Source: Citrobacter sp. Cu233 (GTDB lineage: Bacteria; Pseudomonadota; Gammaproteobacteria; Enterobacterales; Enterobacteriaceae). Taken from it: a DNA stretch of 64,000 bases. Below the pieces are notes generated by a model that was given only the letters and a program-made list of their open reading frames with translations, made no database searches and had not been told where the DNA came from. Location: the NCBI RefSeq assembly GCF_030332225.1, contig NZ_JAOWIF010000044.1, forward strand, positions 93,719 to 157,718. The letters run 5' to 3'. The stretch's first letter is position 1; each line of letters begins with the position of its first letter. The position numbers and the translations under genes were made by a program. Shown here piece after piece: positions 54,457-63,965 of this stretch.

Positions 54457-55938
54457 ATGGACCATTACTATATGGGCATTGATTTGGGCGGCACTGTTAC
54501 CAAAGTGGGGCTCTACACTGCCGAGGGTAAGGAAATTACTGTGGCCGCCCAGACCTTACCATTATTGAGTCCGCAGGCGGGGTTTTGTGAACGTGATATG
54601 ACTGACCTCTGGATGACAACCTGTGAAGTTATCCGGCGAGCGTTGACAGAGAGCCATCTTTCAGCGGAACAGATTCGCGGGATTGGTTTTTCCTCACACG
54701 GTAAGGGGCTTTATCTGGTCGATAAGTCAGGGCATCCGGTACGCAATGGTATTGTGTCCTCTGATTCTCGGGCTCAGCCCCTGGTGACTGCCTGGAAGGC
54801 GCAGGATATCGATCGTTTGGCTTATCCACGCAGTTTCCAACAACTATGGTCTTCTCATCCGGTCGCGTTATTGGGGTGGCTGAAGCAGCATGAGCCAGAG
54901 AATTACGCACGTACGGGCTATGTTTTGATGGCTCACGATTACATACGTTACTGCCTTACGGCTGAATTTACCTGTGAAGAGACCAATATTTCGGGTAGCC
55001 AGTTATTCAATCTGCAACGTAATGAGTTCGATCCTGAATTGTTCTCGCTATTTGGCATTGAAGAGATGATGGGGTGTATGCCTAAGGTGATCGGCTCCGC
55101 CGATCTGGCAGGAGTCGTTACGACAGACGCTGCCGCATTGTGTGGATTAAAACCGGGAACGCCGGTCTTTGGCGGCGTCTTTGATGTTGTTGGCGCAGCA
55201 ATGACCTCCGGAGTGTATGACAATACGCAACTCAGCGCTGTTGCTGGAACATGGTCTATTGCCACCCGTGTTTTTGATAACATCATTCCGGCAGAATATC
55301 CGTATGTGTGGGGGAAATTCAGTATCCCTGGGCAATACTTTGCCCATGAAGGAAGCCCTACTTCTGCCAGTAATTTGACCTGGTTTATTGATCGTTTTTT
55401 CCCCGATTTACTGGACGATCATGACACGCTCAACCAATGGGCGGCTCGTGGCTACGAGAAACAGGACTGCATTCTATTTTTCCCCTGGTTGTACGGTTCA
55501 AACTACTGCGATTCATTGCGTGGTGGATTTCTCGGGTTAGGAGGCCATCACGATGTTGCGGATATGGTTTACGCAATCTATCAGGGTGTTGTTTTTTCGC
55601 ATTTATTGCATCAGGACAAATTGTTGCAGCTCTGTGACGGCACGGAATCAATTCGTTTTACCGGGGGTCCAACGCATTCGCGTATTTGGATGCAAATGTT
55701 TTGCGATGCCAGTAATTTGCCGATTGAGATTGTTGATATTGAACAGTCCGGTTGCCGGGCGGCTGCAATGTGTGCTGCCGTGGGAACCGGTGATTATTCA
55801 GGTTTTGAACAGGCGATTAAAGCGGCCCTGCCGCCAGTGATTCGCCTGGAGCCGGATGCGGCGAAACACAGTATATTGCGGAGCCGATTCGAACAGTTCA
55901 AACGTGTCGCTGATGCACTGAGCACGGTAGCAACGTAA
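54457..55938 (+). CDS. FGGY-family pentulose kinase, LyxK (L-xylulose kinase)-like
   Basis: A 493-residue FGGY carbohydrate kinase starting at the ATG 54457 behind AAGGAG. Its closest remembered relative is E. coli LyxK: shared stretches include 'GWLKQHEPENYA', 'THDYLR'-type 'AHDYIRYCLT', 'CEETNIS', 'GGVFDVVGAAM' with catalytic Asp243, 'GTWS', 'HEGSPTSASNLTWF' and 'GGPTHSRIWMQM'. It should phosphorylate a ketopentose, most simply L-xylulose to L-xylulose 5-phosphate, giving the substrate of the preceding 3-epimerase. A different ketose cannot be excluded. It ends the cluster with a terminator. Confidence 0.92.
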   Translation: MDHYYMGIDLGGTVTKVGLYTAEGKEITVAAQTLPLLSPQAGFCERDMTDLWMTTCEVIRRALTESHLSAEQIRGIGFSSHGKGLYLVDKSGHPVRNGIVSSDSRAQPLVTAWKAQDIDRLAYPRSFQQLWSSHPVALLGWLKQHEPENYARTGYVLMAHDYIRYCLTAEFTCEETNISGSQLFNLQRNEFDPELFSLFGIEEMMGCMPKVIGSADLAGVVTTDAAALCGLKPGTPVFGGVFDVVGAAMTSGVYDNTQLSAVAGTWSIATRVFDNIIPAEYPYVWGKFSIPGQYFAHEGSPTSASNLTWFIDRFFPDLLDDHDTLNQWAARGYEKQDCILFFPWLYGSNYCDSLRGGFLGLGGHHDVADMVYAIYQGVVFSHLLHQDKLLQLCDGTESIRFTGGPTHSRIWMQMFCDASNLPIEIVDIEQSGCRAAAMCAAVGTGDYSGFEQAIKAALPPVIRLEPDAAKHSILRSRFEQFKRVADALSTVAT

Positions 55939-55963
55939 CAACAGCACATAGTTGTATCCATCC

Positions 55964-55990
55964 AGCCTGGCATAAGCCGGGCTTTTTTAT
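55964..55990 (+). terminator. Terminator of the ABC importer/kinase operon
   Basis: AGCCTGGC / GCCGGGCT stem (one T-G wobble) with an ATAA loop is followed by TTTTTT. It lies 2 bases from the 3' end of OxyS and resembles the argH terminator. Confidence 0.88.
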
Positions 55991-55992
55991 GC

Positions 55993-56098
55993 AAAAAAAA
56001 TGCGGACCAGAGGTCCGCAAAAGTTCACGTTGGCTTTAGTTATTTCGAGTATGAGAACGGACAGGCGCTTCAAGGGTTAAAGGGTACCGTTCCGTTTC
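55993..56098 (-). ncRNA. oxyS: OxyS oxidative-stress small RNA
   Basis: On the minus strand the sequence from 56098 begins GAAACGGAACGG, passes 'CCTTTAACCCTTGAAG', and has 'CGAAATAACTAAAGCCAACG' ahead of a TGCGGACC / GGTCCGCA terminator hairpin with eight Ts. These match E. coli OxyS, a 109-nt Hfq-dependent RNA induced by peroxide through OxyR. It is divergent from oxyR, as expected. The 5' end is set by homology. Confidence 0.92.
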
Positions 56099-56125
56099 TG
56101 TGTTGCATTATTAAACAGAAAGCTT

Positions 56126-56182
56126 GATAGGGATAATCGTTCGTTGCTATGCTACCTATCGCCATGAACTATCGTGGCGATG
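56126..56182. promoter_or_regulatory. OxyR-binding region between oxyS and oxyR
   Basis: GATAG at 56126 and CTAT repeats at 56147, 56156 and 56169 form the ATAG/CTAT pattern of the OxyR site that represses oxyR and activates oxyS in E. coli. The sequence keeps the E. coli wording almost throughout. Confidence 0.82.
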
Positions 56183-56193
56183 GAGGATGAATA

Positions 56194-57111
56194 ATGAATA
56201 TTCGTGATCTTGAATACCTGGTGGCGCTAGCCGAGCATCGTCACTTCCGGCGAGCGGCAGACTCCTGCCACGTCAGCCAGCCAACGCTTAGCGGGCAAAT
56301 CCGCAAACTGGAAGATGAGCTTGGCGTTATGCTGCTGGAGCGTACGAGTCGTAAAGTGCTGTTCACTCAGGCAGGTTTACTGCTGGTGGATCAGGCGCGT
56401 ACCGTGCTGCGCGAGGTCAAAGTGCTCAAGGAAATGGCAAGCCAACAAGGCGAGACAATGTCTGGCCCGCTGCACATTGGTTTGATCCCGACAGTGGGGC
56501 CATACCTGTTGCCGCATATTATCCCTATGTTGCACCAGACCTTCCCGAAACTGGAAATGTACCTGCATGAAGCGCAGACGCATCAGCTGCTGGCGCAACT
56601 GGATAGCGGTAAGCTCGACTGCGTAATCCTGGCGTTGGTCAAGGAAAGTGAGGCGTTCATTGAAGTGCCGCTATTTGATGAGCCTATGATGCTGGCGATC
56701 TATGAAGATCACCCATGGGCAAACCGCGACTGTGTGCCGATGTCAGATTTAGCAGGTGAAAAACTGCTGATGCTGGAAGATGGGCACTGTCTGCGCGATC
56801 AGGCGATGGGCTTCTGCTTTGAAGCAGGTGCTGATGAAGACACCCATTTCCGGGCAACCAGTCTGGAAACGTTGCGCAATATGGTTGCGGCAGGTAGTGG
56901 CATTACCTTACTGCCTGCACTAGCCGTTCCGCCAGAGCGTAAGCGTGATGGTGTGGTCTATCTGCCGTGCATTAAGCCGGAACCGCGCCGTACTATTGGT
57001 CTCGTCTATCGTCCAGGATCGCCGCTGCGCAGCCGTTATGAACAGCTGGCAGAGGCCATCCGTGGGGCAATGGATGGCCATTTCGACAACGCGTTAAAAC
57101 AGGCGGTTTAA
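56194..57111 (+). CDS. oxyR: Hydrogen-peroxide sensor and regulator OxyR
   Basis: OxyR is a LysR regulator that forms a disulfide between Cys199 and Cys208 on peroxide exposure and then activates katG, oxyS, ahpCF and others. Both Cys are present in '[14 protein letters not shown]'. The N-terminal helix-turn-helix is '[27 protein letters not shown]'. The 305-residue length equals E. coli. Its 3' end overlaps convergent sthA by 18 bases. Confidence 0.99.
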   Translation: MNIRDLEYLVALAEHRHFRRAADSCHVSQPTLSGQIRKLEDELGVMLLERTSRKVLFTQAGLLLVDQARTVLREVKVLKEMASQQGETMSGPLHIGLIPTVGPYLLPHIIPMLHQTFPKLEMYLHEAQTHQLLAQLDSGKLDCVILALVKESEAFIEVPLFDEPMMLAIYEDHPWANRDCVPMSDLAGEKLLMLEDGHCLRDQAMGFCFEAGADEDTHFRATSLETLRNMVAAGSGITLLPALAVPPERKRDGVVYLPCIKPEPRRTIGLVYRPGSPLRSRYEQLAEAIRGAMDGHFDNALKQAV

Positions 57112-58494
57112 GCCGTTTAGCGCGGCTACCCGATAGGCTTCTGCCATGGTTGGGTAGTTAAAGGTGGTGTTAACGAAGTACTCGATGGTGTTACCACCAC
57201 CTTTTTGCTCCATGATCGCCTGACCGATATGAATAATTTCGGCCGCGCGTTCCCCAAAGCAGTGGATCCCCAAAATCTCTTTGGTTTCGCGATGGAACAA
57301 AATTTTCAGCGTTCCGACACTCATTCCGACGATTTGCGCTCGTGCCAGATGTTTAAACTGGGCGCGGCCGACTTCGTATGGAACTTTCATTGCCGTTAGC
57401 TGCTGTTCGGTTTTACCGACGGAGCTGATTTCAGGAATGGTATAAATCCCGGTGGGAATATCTTCGATCAGATGTGCGGTTGCTTCGCCTTTGACCAGTG
57501 CCTGAGCGGCGATACGTCCCTGATCGTAAGCTGCAGATGCCAGGCTTGGGTAACCGATCACATCGCCAACGGCATACACATGCGGCAGTGCGGTCTGATA
57601 CATGCTATTTACTTTTATCTGCCCGCGACTGTCCGTTTTCAGACCAATATTATCTAGTGCCAGCGAATCGGTATTACCGGTGCGACCATTGGCGTACAGC
57701 AGACAGTCTGCTTTCAGCTTTTTACCGGATTTCAGGTGCATGATGACACCGTCATCACAGCCTTCAATCCGCTCATACTCTTCGTTATGGCGAATGACCA
57801 CGCCGCTGTTCCAGAAGTGGTATGAGAGCGAATCGGACATCTCTTGATCGAGGAATGCCAGCAGACGATCGCGGGTGTTGATTAAATCAACTTTTACGTC
57901 CATTCCTCTGAAGATCGACGCATACTCGCAGCCAATCACGCCTGCGCCATAAATCAGAACATGGCGAGGTTCATGATGCAGGCTGAGGATAGAATCACTG
58001 TCGTAAACGCGTGGGTGCGAAAAATCGACGTCAGTTGGGTGATAAGGGCGTGAGCCACAGGCAATCACAAACTTATCTGCGGTGAGTGTTTCCACTGTAC
58101 CGTCGTGGCATTCCAGAGCAATGGTGTGTTCGTCAACGAAACGGGCATTTCCCTGCAGAATTTCACAGTGGTTACGCTCGTAAAAACCTTGCCGCATACG
58201 CGTTTGCTGATTAATGACGTTATCAGCATGGTTGAGAATATCGGCGAAAGAAGAACGAAGAAGTCGGGAATGGTCGCTGTAAAGTGGGTTCTGATTGAAT
58301 TCGATAATACGGCTGACTGCGTGGCGGAGCGCTTTCGACGGGATTGTGCCCCAATGGGTACAGCCTCCGCCGACGTTATGATAGCGCTCAATAACCGCGA
58401 CGCGCGCTCCTTGCTTAACCAGACCCATCGCAGCGCCTTCGCCGCCGGGACCGGAACCTATTACTATTGCATCGTAATCGTAGGAATGTGACAT
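57094..58494 (-). CDS. sthA: Soluble pyridine nucleotide transhydrogenase
   Basis: SthA (UdhA) is a cytosolic FAD enzyme that moves electrons between NADPH and NAD+. The 466 residues equal E. coli. FAD-binding '[18 protein letters not shown]' is at about 8-25 and the NAD-binding '[18 protein letters not shown]' near 180. The redox site is '[16 protein letters not shown]': only one Cys, as is normal for this branch of the disulfide reductases. It is divergent from fabR. Confidence 0.98.
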   Translation of the reverse strand: MSHSYDYDAIVIGSGPGGEGAAMGLVKQGARVAVIERYHNVGGGCTHWGTIPSKALRHAVSRIIEFNQNPLYSDHSRLLRSSFADILNHADNVINQQTRMRQGFYERNHCEILQGNARFVDEHTIALECHDGTVETLTADKFVIACGSRPYHPTDVDFSHPRVYDSDSILSLHHEPRHVLIYGAGVIGCEYASIFRGMDVKVDLINTRDRLLAFLDQEMSDSLSYHFWNSGVVIRHNEEYERIEGCDDGVIMHLKSGKKLKADCLLYANGRTGNTDSLALDNIGLKTDSRGQIKVNSMYQTALPHVYAVGDVIGYPSLASAAYDQGRIAAQALVKGEATAHLIEDIPTGIYTIPEISSVGKTEQQLTAMKVPYEVGRAQFKHLARAQIVGMSVGTLKILFHRETKEILGIHCFGERAAEIIHIGQAIMEQKGGGNTIEYFVNTTFNYPTMAEAYRVAALNGLNRLF

Positions 58495-58644
58495 GGTCAG
58501 GCTTACCTGTTCTTATACATAAAAGCAACAGAATAGTAACATCGTTGTTGAGATAACCCAATTATCGTTGTGCTTTTTTGCGAAGTCGAAGCACAAACTG
58601 CGCGTAAACAATCATTCACAAAGCCATGCCAACCGCCTAATCTC

Positions 58645-58653
58645 TGGTATAGT
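58645..58653 (+). promoter_or_regulatory. Extended -10 promoter of fabR-yijD
   Basis: TGG-TATAGT forms an extended -10 box; the -35 region is weak. It lies 33 bases before the fabR start. Confidence 0.6.
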
Positions 58654-58685
58654 GCCAGCAAGGTATGTGGAAGGATTCAGACATC

Positions 58686-59321
58686 GTGATGGGCGTTAGA
58701 GCGCAACAAAAAGAGAAAACCCGGCGTTCGCTGGTCGAAGCCGCATTTAGTCAACTCAGCGCTGAGCGTAGTTTTGCCAGCCTAAGTTTACGAGAAGTTG
58801 CTCGTGAAGCGGGCATTGCGCCAACCTCGTTTTATCGCCATTTCCGCGATGTGGATGAGCTCGGCCTGACGATGGTGGATGAGAGTGGTCTGATGCTGCG
58901 CCAGTTGATGCGTCAGGCACGTCAGCGTATCGCCAAAGGCGGTAGTGTGATCCGTACCTCGGTCTCAACATTTATGGAGTTCATCGGCAACAATCCCAAC
59001 GCCTTCCGTTTATTATTGCGCGAGCGTTCGGGCACCTCTGCAGCGTTTCGTGCAGCGGTTGCGCGTGAAATTCAGCACTTCATTGCGGAACTTGCGGACT
59101 ATCTGGAACTCGAAAACCATATGCCTCGCGCGTTTACTGAAGCGCAAGCCGAAGCCATGGTAACGATTGTGTTCAGTGCCGGGGCAGAAGCACTGGATGT
59201 TGGCGCTGAACAGCGTCGGCAACTGGAAGAGCGGTTGGTATTGCAACTGCGCATGATCGCAAAAGGCGCATTTTACTGGTACCGCCGTGAACAAGAGAAG
59301 ATGACGCACCACTCCGAGTAA
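58686..59321 (+). CDS. fabR: Fatty-acid synthesis repressor FabR (TetR family)
   Basis: FabR represses fabA and fabB when unsaturated acyl-thioesters are plentiful. The N-terminal helix-turn-helix '[26 protein letters not shown]' is intact. I chose the GTG at 58686, immediately followed by ATG at 58689, since AAGGA at 58671-58675 fits it best; E. coli also has this GTG-ATG pair. The product is about 211 residues, with a C-terminal tail ('EKMTHHSE') shorter than the E. coli one. yijD starts 15 bases later in the same operon. Confidence 0.95.
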   Translation: MMGVRAQQKEKTRRSLVEAAFSQLSAERSFASLSLREVAREAGIAPTSFYRHFRDVDELGLTMVDESGLMLRQLMRQARQRIAKGGSVIRTSVSTFMEFIGNNPNAFRLLLRERSGTSAAFRAAVAREIQHFIAELADYLELENHMPRAFTEAQAEAMVTIVFSAGAEALDVGAEQRRQLEERLVLQLRMIAKGAFYWYRREQEKMTHHSE

Positions 59322-59336
59322 CGAGAAGGACGAGCA

Positions 59337-59696
59337 ATGAAACAGTCAGGTCAAGATAAAGGTACGCTGCTGCTGGCGCTGGTTGCCGGCTTATCGATCA
59401 ATGGCACATTCGCGGCGCTGTTTAGCTCCATTGTGCCATTCTCTGTATTCCCGATTATTTCGCTGGTGTTGACGGTTTATTGTCTGCATCAACGTTACCA
59501 GAATCGCACCATGCCTGTGGGGCTACCGGGCCTGGCTGCAGCCTGTTTTATTCTCGGTGTTCTGCTGTACAGCACCGTTGTACGTGCTGAATATCCGGAT
59601 ATTGGCTCTAACTTCTTCCCGGCGGTACTGTCGGTGATTCTGGTGTTCTGGATCGGCTTTAAAGTGCGTAACCGTAAGCAGGAAATCGCGGAATAA
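59337..59696 (+). CDS. yijD: YijD, conserved inner-membrane protein (DUF1422)
   Basis: The 119-residue protein has four hydrophobic segments and no catalytic motif. It always follows fabR in enterobacteria and is co-transcribed with it. The function is unknown. Confidence 0.93.
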   Translation: MKQSGQDKGTLLLALVAGLSINGTFAALFSSIVPFSVFPIISLVLTVYCLHQRYQNRTMPVGLPGLAAACFILGVLLYSTVVRAEYPDIGSNFFPAVLSVILVFWIGFKVRNRKQEIAE

Positions 59697-59700
59697 GATT

Positions 59701-59770
59701 TGTAGACCGGGCAAGCAAAGCGCTCCCGGCACAGCACCGGATGGCAGCGTAACTGCCTATCCGGTCTACA
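59701..59770. repeat. REP-type inverted repeat between yijD and trmA
   Basis: TGTAGACCGG and CCGGTCTACA are perfect 10-bp inverted ends around two inner GC-rich hairpins. It separates two convergent genes and may end both transcripts. Confidence 0.8.
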
Positions 59771-59775
59771 AAAAA

Positions 59776-60876
59776 TTATTTCGCGGTCAGTAATACGCCG
59801 CACTCCATATGGTGCGTATACGGGAACTGATCGAACAGCGCCAGACGTGAGACAGTATGCGTCTGGCTTAATGTTTCCAGGTTCTTACACAGCGTCTCCG
59901 GGTTGCAGGAGATGTACAGAATCCGCGGATACGCCTGCACCATTTTCTCCGTTTCGCTGTCCAGTCCGCTGCGCGGTGGGTCAACGAAAATGGTTTCACA
60001 CTGGTAACTCTTCAGATCGATGCCCTGCAAACGGTTGAATTCGCGAACACCGTGCATTGCCTGCGTAAACTCTTCGGCTGCCATACGGATAATTTGTACA
60101 TTATCAATATGGTTAGCTGCGATGTTGTACTGGGCTGCAGCAACGGACGGCTTGGCGATTTCGGTGGCCAGTACGCGGTTGAAGTTCTGCGCCAGCGCTA
60201 ATGAAAAGTTGCCATTACCGCAGTACAGCTCCAGCAGATCGCCCTTTGAACCTTTGGTGACATCAATCGCCCATTCCAGCATCTGAATGTTCATCGCAGC
60301 ATTCGGTTGCGTGAAACTGTTCTCAACCTGGCGGTAGATAATCTCTTTGCCCGCGACAGGTAAACGTTCGTCGATATAATCCTGATCCAACTCGATTTTG
60401 GTTTTGGTCGCCCGGCCGATCAGGTGCACATTCAGGTTTTGCGCCCGCAGCGCATCCCGCAGCGCTTCGGCTTCCTGGCGCCACTCATTATCCAGTTTTT
60501 TATGGTACAGCATGGATATCACTGCCTGATCGCTCAGGGTGGTGAGGTAATCGATCTGGAACAGTTTGTGACGCAGGACGTGGTTGTTGCGTACACCTTC
60601 AATCATTGCCGTCATCAGCGTATTGATAAGCTCGCTGGCCGCCGGAAAGCTGTCGACACGAATACGGTTTTTCGTTTGGCTGTCGAACATGATGTGGTAC
60701 AGGTCGTCCCCGTCATGCCACAGACGGAACTCGGCACGCATACGGTAATGGCTAACCGGTGAGCGGAACACTTCCGGAGCCTTTGTAAAAAATGGCGTCA
60801 TTAAGTTCTGCAGACGCACCACTTTTTCAGCTAGCTGTGCGTCGTACTGTTCTGTCGGAAGGTGTTCGGGGGTCAT
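59776..60876 (-). CDS. trmA: tRNA (uracil-54-C5)-methyltransferase
   Basis: TrmA makes ribothymidine 54 in the T-loop of all tRNAs and also methylates tmRNA, using S-adenosylmethionine. The 366-residue length equals E. coli. The nucleophile Cys324 is in 'YISCNPETL', with 'DPPRSGLD' and the SAM-binding '[16 protein letters not shown]' before it. It is divergent from btuB. Confidence 0.98.
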   Translation of the reverse strand: MTPEHLPTEQYDAQLAEKVVRLQNLMTPFFTKAPEVFRSPVSHYRMRAEFRLWHDGDDLYHIMFDSQTKNRIRVDSFPAASELINTLMTAMIEGVRNNHVLRHKLFQIDYLTTLSDQAVISMLYHKKLDNEWRQEAEALRDALRAQNLNVHLIGRATKTKIELDQDYIDERLPVAGKEIIYRQVENSFTQPNAAMNIQMLEWAIDVTKGSKGDLLELYCGNGNFSLALAQNFNRVLATEIAKPSVAAAQYNIAANHIDNVQIIRMAAEEFTQAMHGVREFNRLQGIDLKSYQCETIFVDPPRSGLDSETEKMVQAYPRILYISCNPETLCKNLETLSQTHTVSRLALFDQFPYTHHMECGVLLTAK

Positions 60877-61002
60877 GATGCGTCCTGAAAAATAAAAGTA
60901 CGCGGGGATTGTAGGGATTGCTCATCAGATGTCCAGTTATTGATGATTTACGATATTGTGATATCCGGTCTGGACAGTAGGTTGTAACAAACTGTAGCAT
61001 CC

Positions 61003-61210
61003 GTTTTCCGGTCCTGTGAGTTAAAAGGGAATCCAGTGTGAATCTGGAGCTGACGCGCAGCGGTAAGGAAAGGTGAAATGAGAGCGTAAAGCAGACACTG
61101 CCTGTGGGTGGGAAGTCTTCATTTCTTTTTATTCGGTATCCAGAATAACCTTCCAAGCCCGAAGACCTGCCGGCTAACGTCGCATCTGGTTTTCACTATC
61201 GCGTACTATC
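61003..61210 (+). ncRNA. Cobalamin riboswitch in the btuB leader
   Basis: The leader shows the B12-element core: GGTCCTGTGAGTTAAAAGGG, GAATCTGGAGCTGACGCGC, AGCGGTAAGG, and then GACACTGCC with GTGGGTGGGAAG. These match the E. coli btuB riboswitch, which blocks btuB translation when adenosylcobalamin binds. The 376-base gap between trmA and btuB is largely this element and its promoter. Confidence 0.93.
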
Positions 61211-61252
61211 GGTGGACCTGCGGCATCCTTCTTATATTGTGGATGCTTTACA

Positions 61253-63091
61253 ATGATTAAAAAATCGTTGCTGTTGACGGCGCTTTCCGTTGCGGCATCT
61301 TCTGGTTGGGCGCAGGATGCTAGCCCAGATACTCTCGTCGTTACTGCCAACCGTTTTCAGCAGCCTCTAAGTGCAGTACTTGCACCCATCACCGTCGTTA
61401 CACGTCAGGACATCGATCGCTGGCAATCTACCTCGGTAAACGACGTACTGCGTCGTTTGCCTGGTGTTGATATCGCACAAAGTGGCGGCATGGGGCAAAA
61501 CTCGTCTATTTTTATTCGCGGCACTAACGCCAGCCATGTTCTGGTTTTGATAGATGGTGTGCGTCTTAATTTAGCGGGAGTTAGCGGCTCAGCCGATCTT
61601 AGCCAGTTCCCGGTATCGCTGGTGCAACGTATTGAGTATATCCGCGGGCCGCGTTCCGCTATATATGGTTCGGATGCGATTGGCGGCGTGGTGAATATCA
61701 TTACTACGCGCGAAAAACCAGGGACGGAATTGACCGCTGGCGTGGGAAGCAATGGGTATCAGAATTACGATATCTCAACCCAACAACAGCTTGGTGAAAA
61801 TACGCGTGTCACGTTGATGGGCGATTATGCCTACACCAAAGGCTTCGATGTCGTGGCCTACGGTAGCACTGGCGCACAGGCTCAACCGGATAAAGACGGT
61901 TTCTTAAGCAAGACGCTGTATGGCGCACTGGAGCACAACTTCTCCGAGACATGGAGCGGGTTCGTTCGTGGTTATGGTTATGATAACCACACAGATTATG
62001 ACTCGTATTATTCTCCTGGCTCGGCGCTACTTGATACCCGACAGCTTTATAGCCAGAGCTGGGACGCTGGGTTACGTTTTAATGGCGAGCTTATTCAGTC
62101 ACAACTGGTTTCGAGCTACAGCCACAGTAAAGACTACAACTATGATCCGAACTATGGCCGCTATGATTCCTCGGCCACACTGGATGATATGAAGCAATAT
62201 AATGTTCAGTGGTCAAACAGCATAGTTGTTGGCCACGGTAACATTGGTGCAGGCGTGGACTGGCAAAAGCAAACTACGGAGCCAGGCACTGGGTATGTTA
62301 CGGACGGTTACGACCAACGTAATACTGGACTCTATTTAACGGGATTGCAGCAGCTTGGTGACTTCACCTTCGAAGGTGCAGCACGTAGTGATGACAACTC
62401 CGAGTTTGGTCGTCATGGTACATGGCAAACCAGTGCCGGATGGGAGTTTATCGAAGGCTATCGTTTTATTGCCTCCTATGGCACATCTTACAAAGCGCCA
62501 AATCTGGGTCAGTTGCATGGCTATTACGGCAATGCAAACCTTGACCCCGAAGAGAGTAAGCAGTGGGAAGGGGCGTTTGAAGGGTTAACATCAGGTGTTA
62601 ACTGGCGCGTGTCGGGGTATCGCAACGATATTGATGACATGATCGACTACAACACCCACACTCAGAAGTACTACAACGAAGGCAAAGCGCGTATTAAAGG
62701 TATCGAAGCGACTGCAAACTTCGACACCGGGCCGTTGGCGCATACGCTTAGCTACGACTACGTAGATTCGCGTAATGCGATTACCAACGAGCCATTGGCT
62801 CGGCGTTCTAAACAGCAGGTGAAATACCAACTCGACTGGCAGGTCTATGATTTTGACTGGGGCCTGACATATCACTATCTGGGGACGCGATACGATACGG
62901 ACTACGTTACTTATCAACCGGTAAAAATGGGCGGTGTGAGTTTGTGGGATCTGGCAGTGTCATATCCGATCACCTCACAGCTGACAGTTCGTGGTAAAAT
63001 CGCCAACCTGTTCGATAAAGATTACGAGACAGTTTATGGCTACCCAACTGCAGGACGGGAATACACCTTGTCTGGCAGCTACACCTTCTGA
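61253..63091 (+). CDS. btuB: Outer-membrane vitamin B12 receptor BtuB
   Basis: BtuB is a TonB-dependent 22-strand barrel that takes up cobalamins and is a colicin E/phage receptor. The 612-residue precursor has a signal peptide ('[20 protein letters not shown]') and a TonB box 'DTLVVTANR' directly after. The plug domain follows to about residue 150 ('[11 protein letters not shown]') and the barrel ends with the aromatic '[10 protein letters not shown]'. It is under the riboswitch. Its last 56 bases overlap murI. Confidence 0.98.
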   Translation: MIKKSLLLTALSVAASSGWAQDASPDTLVVTANRFQQPLSAVLAPITVVTRQDIDRWQSTSVNDVLRRLPGVDIAQSGGMGQNSSIFIRGTNASHVLVLIDGVRLNLAGVSGSADLSQFPVSLVQRIEYIRGPRSAIYGSDAIGGVVNIITTREKPGTELTAGVGSNGYQNYDISTQQQLGENTRVTLMGDYAYTKGFDVVAYGSTGAQAQPDKDGFLSKTLYGALEHNFSETWSGFVRGYGYDNHTDYDSYYSPGSALLDTRQLYSQSWDAGLRFNGELIQSQLVSSYSHSKDYNYDPNYGRYDSSATLDDMKQYNVQWSNSIVVGHGNIGAGVDWQKQTTEPGTGYVTDGYDQRNTGLYLTGLQQLGDFTFEGAARSDDNSEFGRHGTWQTSAGWEFIEGYRFIASYGTSYKAPNLGQLHGYYGNANLDPEESKQWEGAFEGLTSGVNWRVSGYRNDIDDMIDYNTHTQKYYNEGKARIKGIEATANFDTGPLAHTLSYDYVDSRNAITNEPLARRSKQQVKYQLDWQVYDFDWGLTYHYLGTRYDTDYVTYQPVKMGGVSLWDLAVSYPITSQLTVRGKIANLFDKDYETVYGYPTAGREYTLSGSYTF

Positions 63092-63887
63092 TTCACGTCC
63101 CACCGTGCTGGTGTTTGATTCCGGCGTCGGTGGGTTGTCGGTCTACAATGAGATCCGGAATCTCCTGCCGGATCTCCACTATATATATGCTTTCGATAAC
63201 GTCGCCTTTCCTTATGGTGAGAAAAGCGAAGAGTTTATTGTGGAGCGTGTTGTTGAGATTGTTACCGCAGTTCAGCAACGCTACCCCCTCGCACTTGCGG
63301 TTATCGCATGCAATACCGCCAGCACGGTGTCACTCCCTGCATTACGTGAAAAGTTCGCTTTTCCGGTTGTGGGTGTGGTGCCCGCGATTAAACCCGCGGC
63401 GCGCCTCACGGCGAATGGTATTGTAGGACTGCTGGCGACGCGCGCGACGGTGAAACGCTCGTACACACACGAATTGATAGCACGGTTTGCTAACGAGTGT
63501 CAGATAGCGATGTTGGGATCCGCTGAATTGGTGGAACTGGCAGAAGCGAAGCTGCACGGTGAGCCCGTCTCGCTGGAAGAACTGCGCCGTATTCTGCGAC
63601 CGTGGCTGCGGATGTCGGAACCCCCTGATACGGTGGTCCTTGGATGCACCCATTTCCCTCTATTACAGGAAGAGCTATTACAAGTCCTCCCGGAAGGGAC
63701 GCGACTGGTGGATTCCGGTGCAGCGATTGCGCGTCGAACGGCCTGGCTATTAGAACACGAAGCGCCAGATGCAAAATCAGCCGATGAGAATGTGGCATTC
63801 TGCATGGCCATGACAACAGAGGCTGAACAATTATTGCCAGTGTTGCAGCGCTATGGCTTCAAAACGCTCGAAAAACTGGCGGTTTAG
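63036..63887 (+). CDS. murI: Glutamate racemase
   Basis: MurI makes D-glutamate for peptidoglycan. I chose the ATG at 63036 ('[18 protein letters not shown]'), giving 283 residues, near the E. coli length. The paired catalytic Cys are in '[15 protein letters not shown]' and '[15 protein letters not shown]', with '[12 protein letters not shown]' at the start of the fold. The first 56 bases lie inside btuB in another frame, so the two genes are linked by translation, as in E. coli. Confidence 0.97.
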   Translation: MATQLQDGNTPCLAATPSDSRPTVLVFDSGVGGLSVYNEIRNLLPDLHYIYAFDNVAFPYGEKSEEFIVERVVEIVTAVQQRYPLALAVIACNTASTVSLPALREKFAFPVVGVVPAIKPAARLTANGIVGLLATRATVKRSYTHELIARFANECQIAMLGSAELVELAEAKLHGEPVSLEELRRILRPWLRMSEPPDTVVLGCTHFPLLQEELLQVLPEGTRLVDSGAAIARRTAWLLEHEAPDAKSADENVAFCMAMTTEAEQLLPVLQRYGFKTLEKLAV

Positions 63888-63916
63888 TCTGTTTTGGTGA
63901 AAAAGCACGCACTCGG

Positions 63917-63965
63917 AAAATTATTTTAAATTTCCCCTTGTCAGCCTGAAATAACTCCCTATAAT
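63917..63965 (+). promoter_or_regulatory. Ribosomal RNA operon P1 promoter (rrnB-like)
   Basis: An AT-rich UP element (about 63917-63934) precedes TTGTCA (63938-63943) and TATAAT (63960-63965), with a 16-base spacer and a GC-rich GCGCC discriminator. The order murI-rrn and the wording match rrnB P1 of E. coli. The rRNA genes lie beyond the window. Confidence 0.92.

Noticed and set aside
46797..55992. Genomic island or integrative element carrying the ABC cluster
   Set aside because: No integrase, transposase, tRNA target or long direct repeats at either edge; only the similar terminators were found.
57094..58494. Missing second redox Cys in SthA as a defect
   Set aside because: Soluble transhydrogenases of this family normally have Thr at that place, so this is not a lesion.
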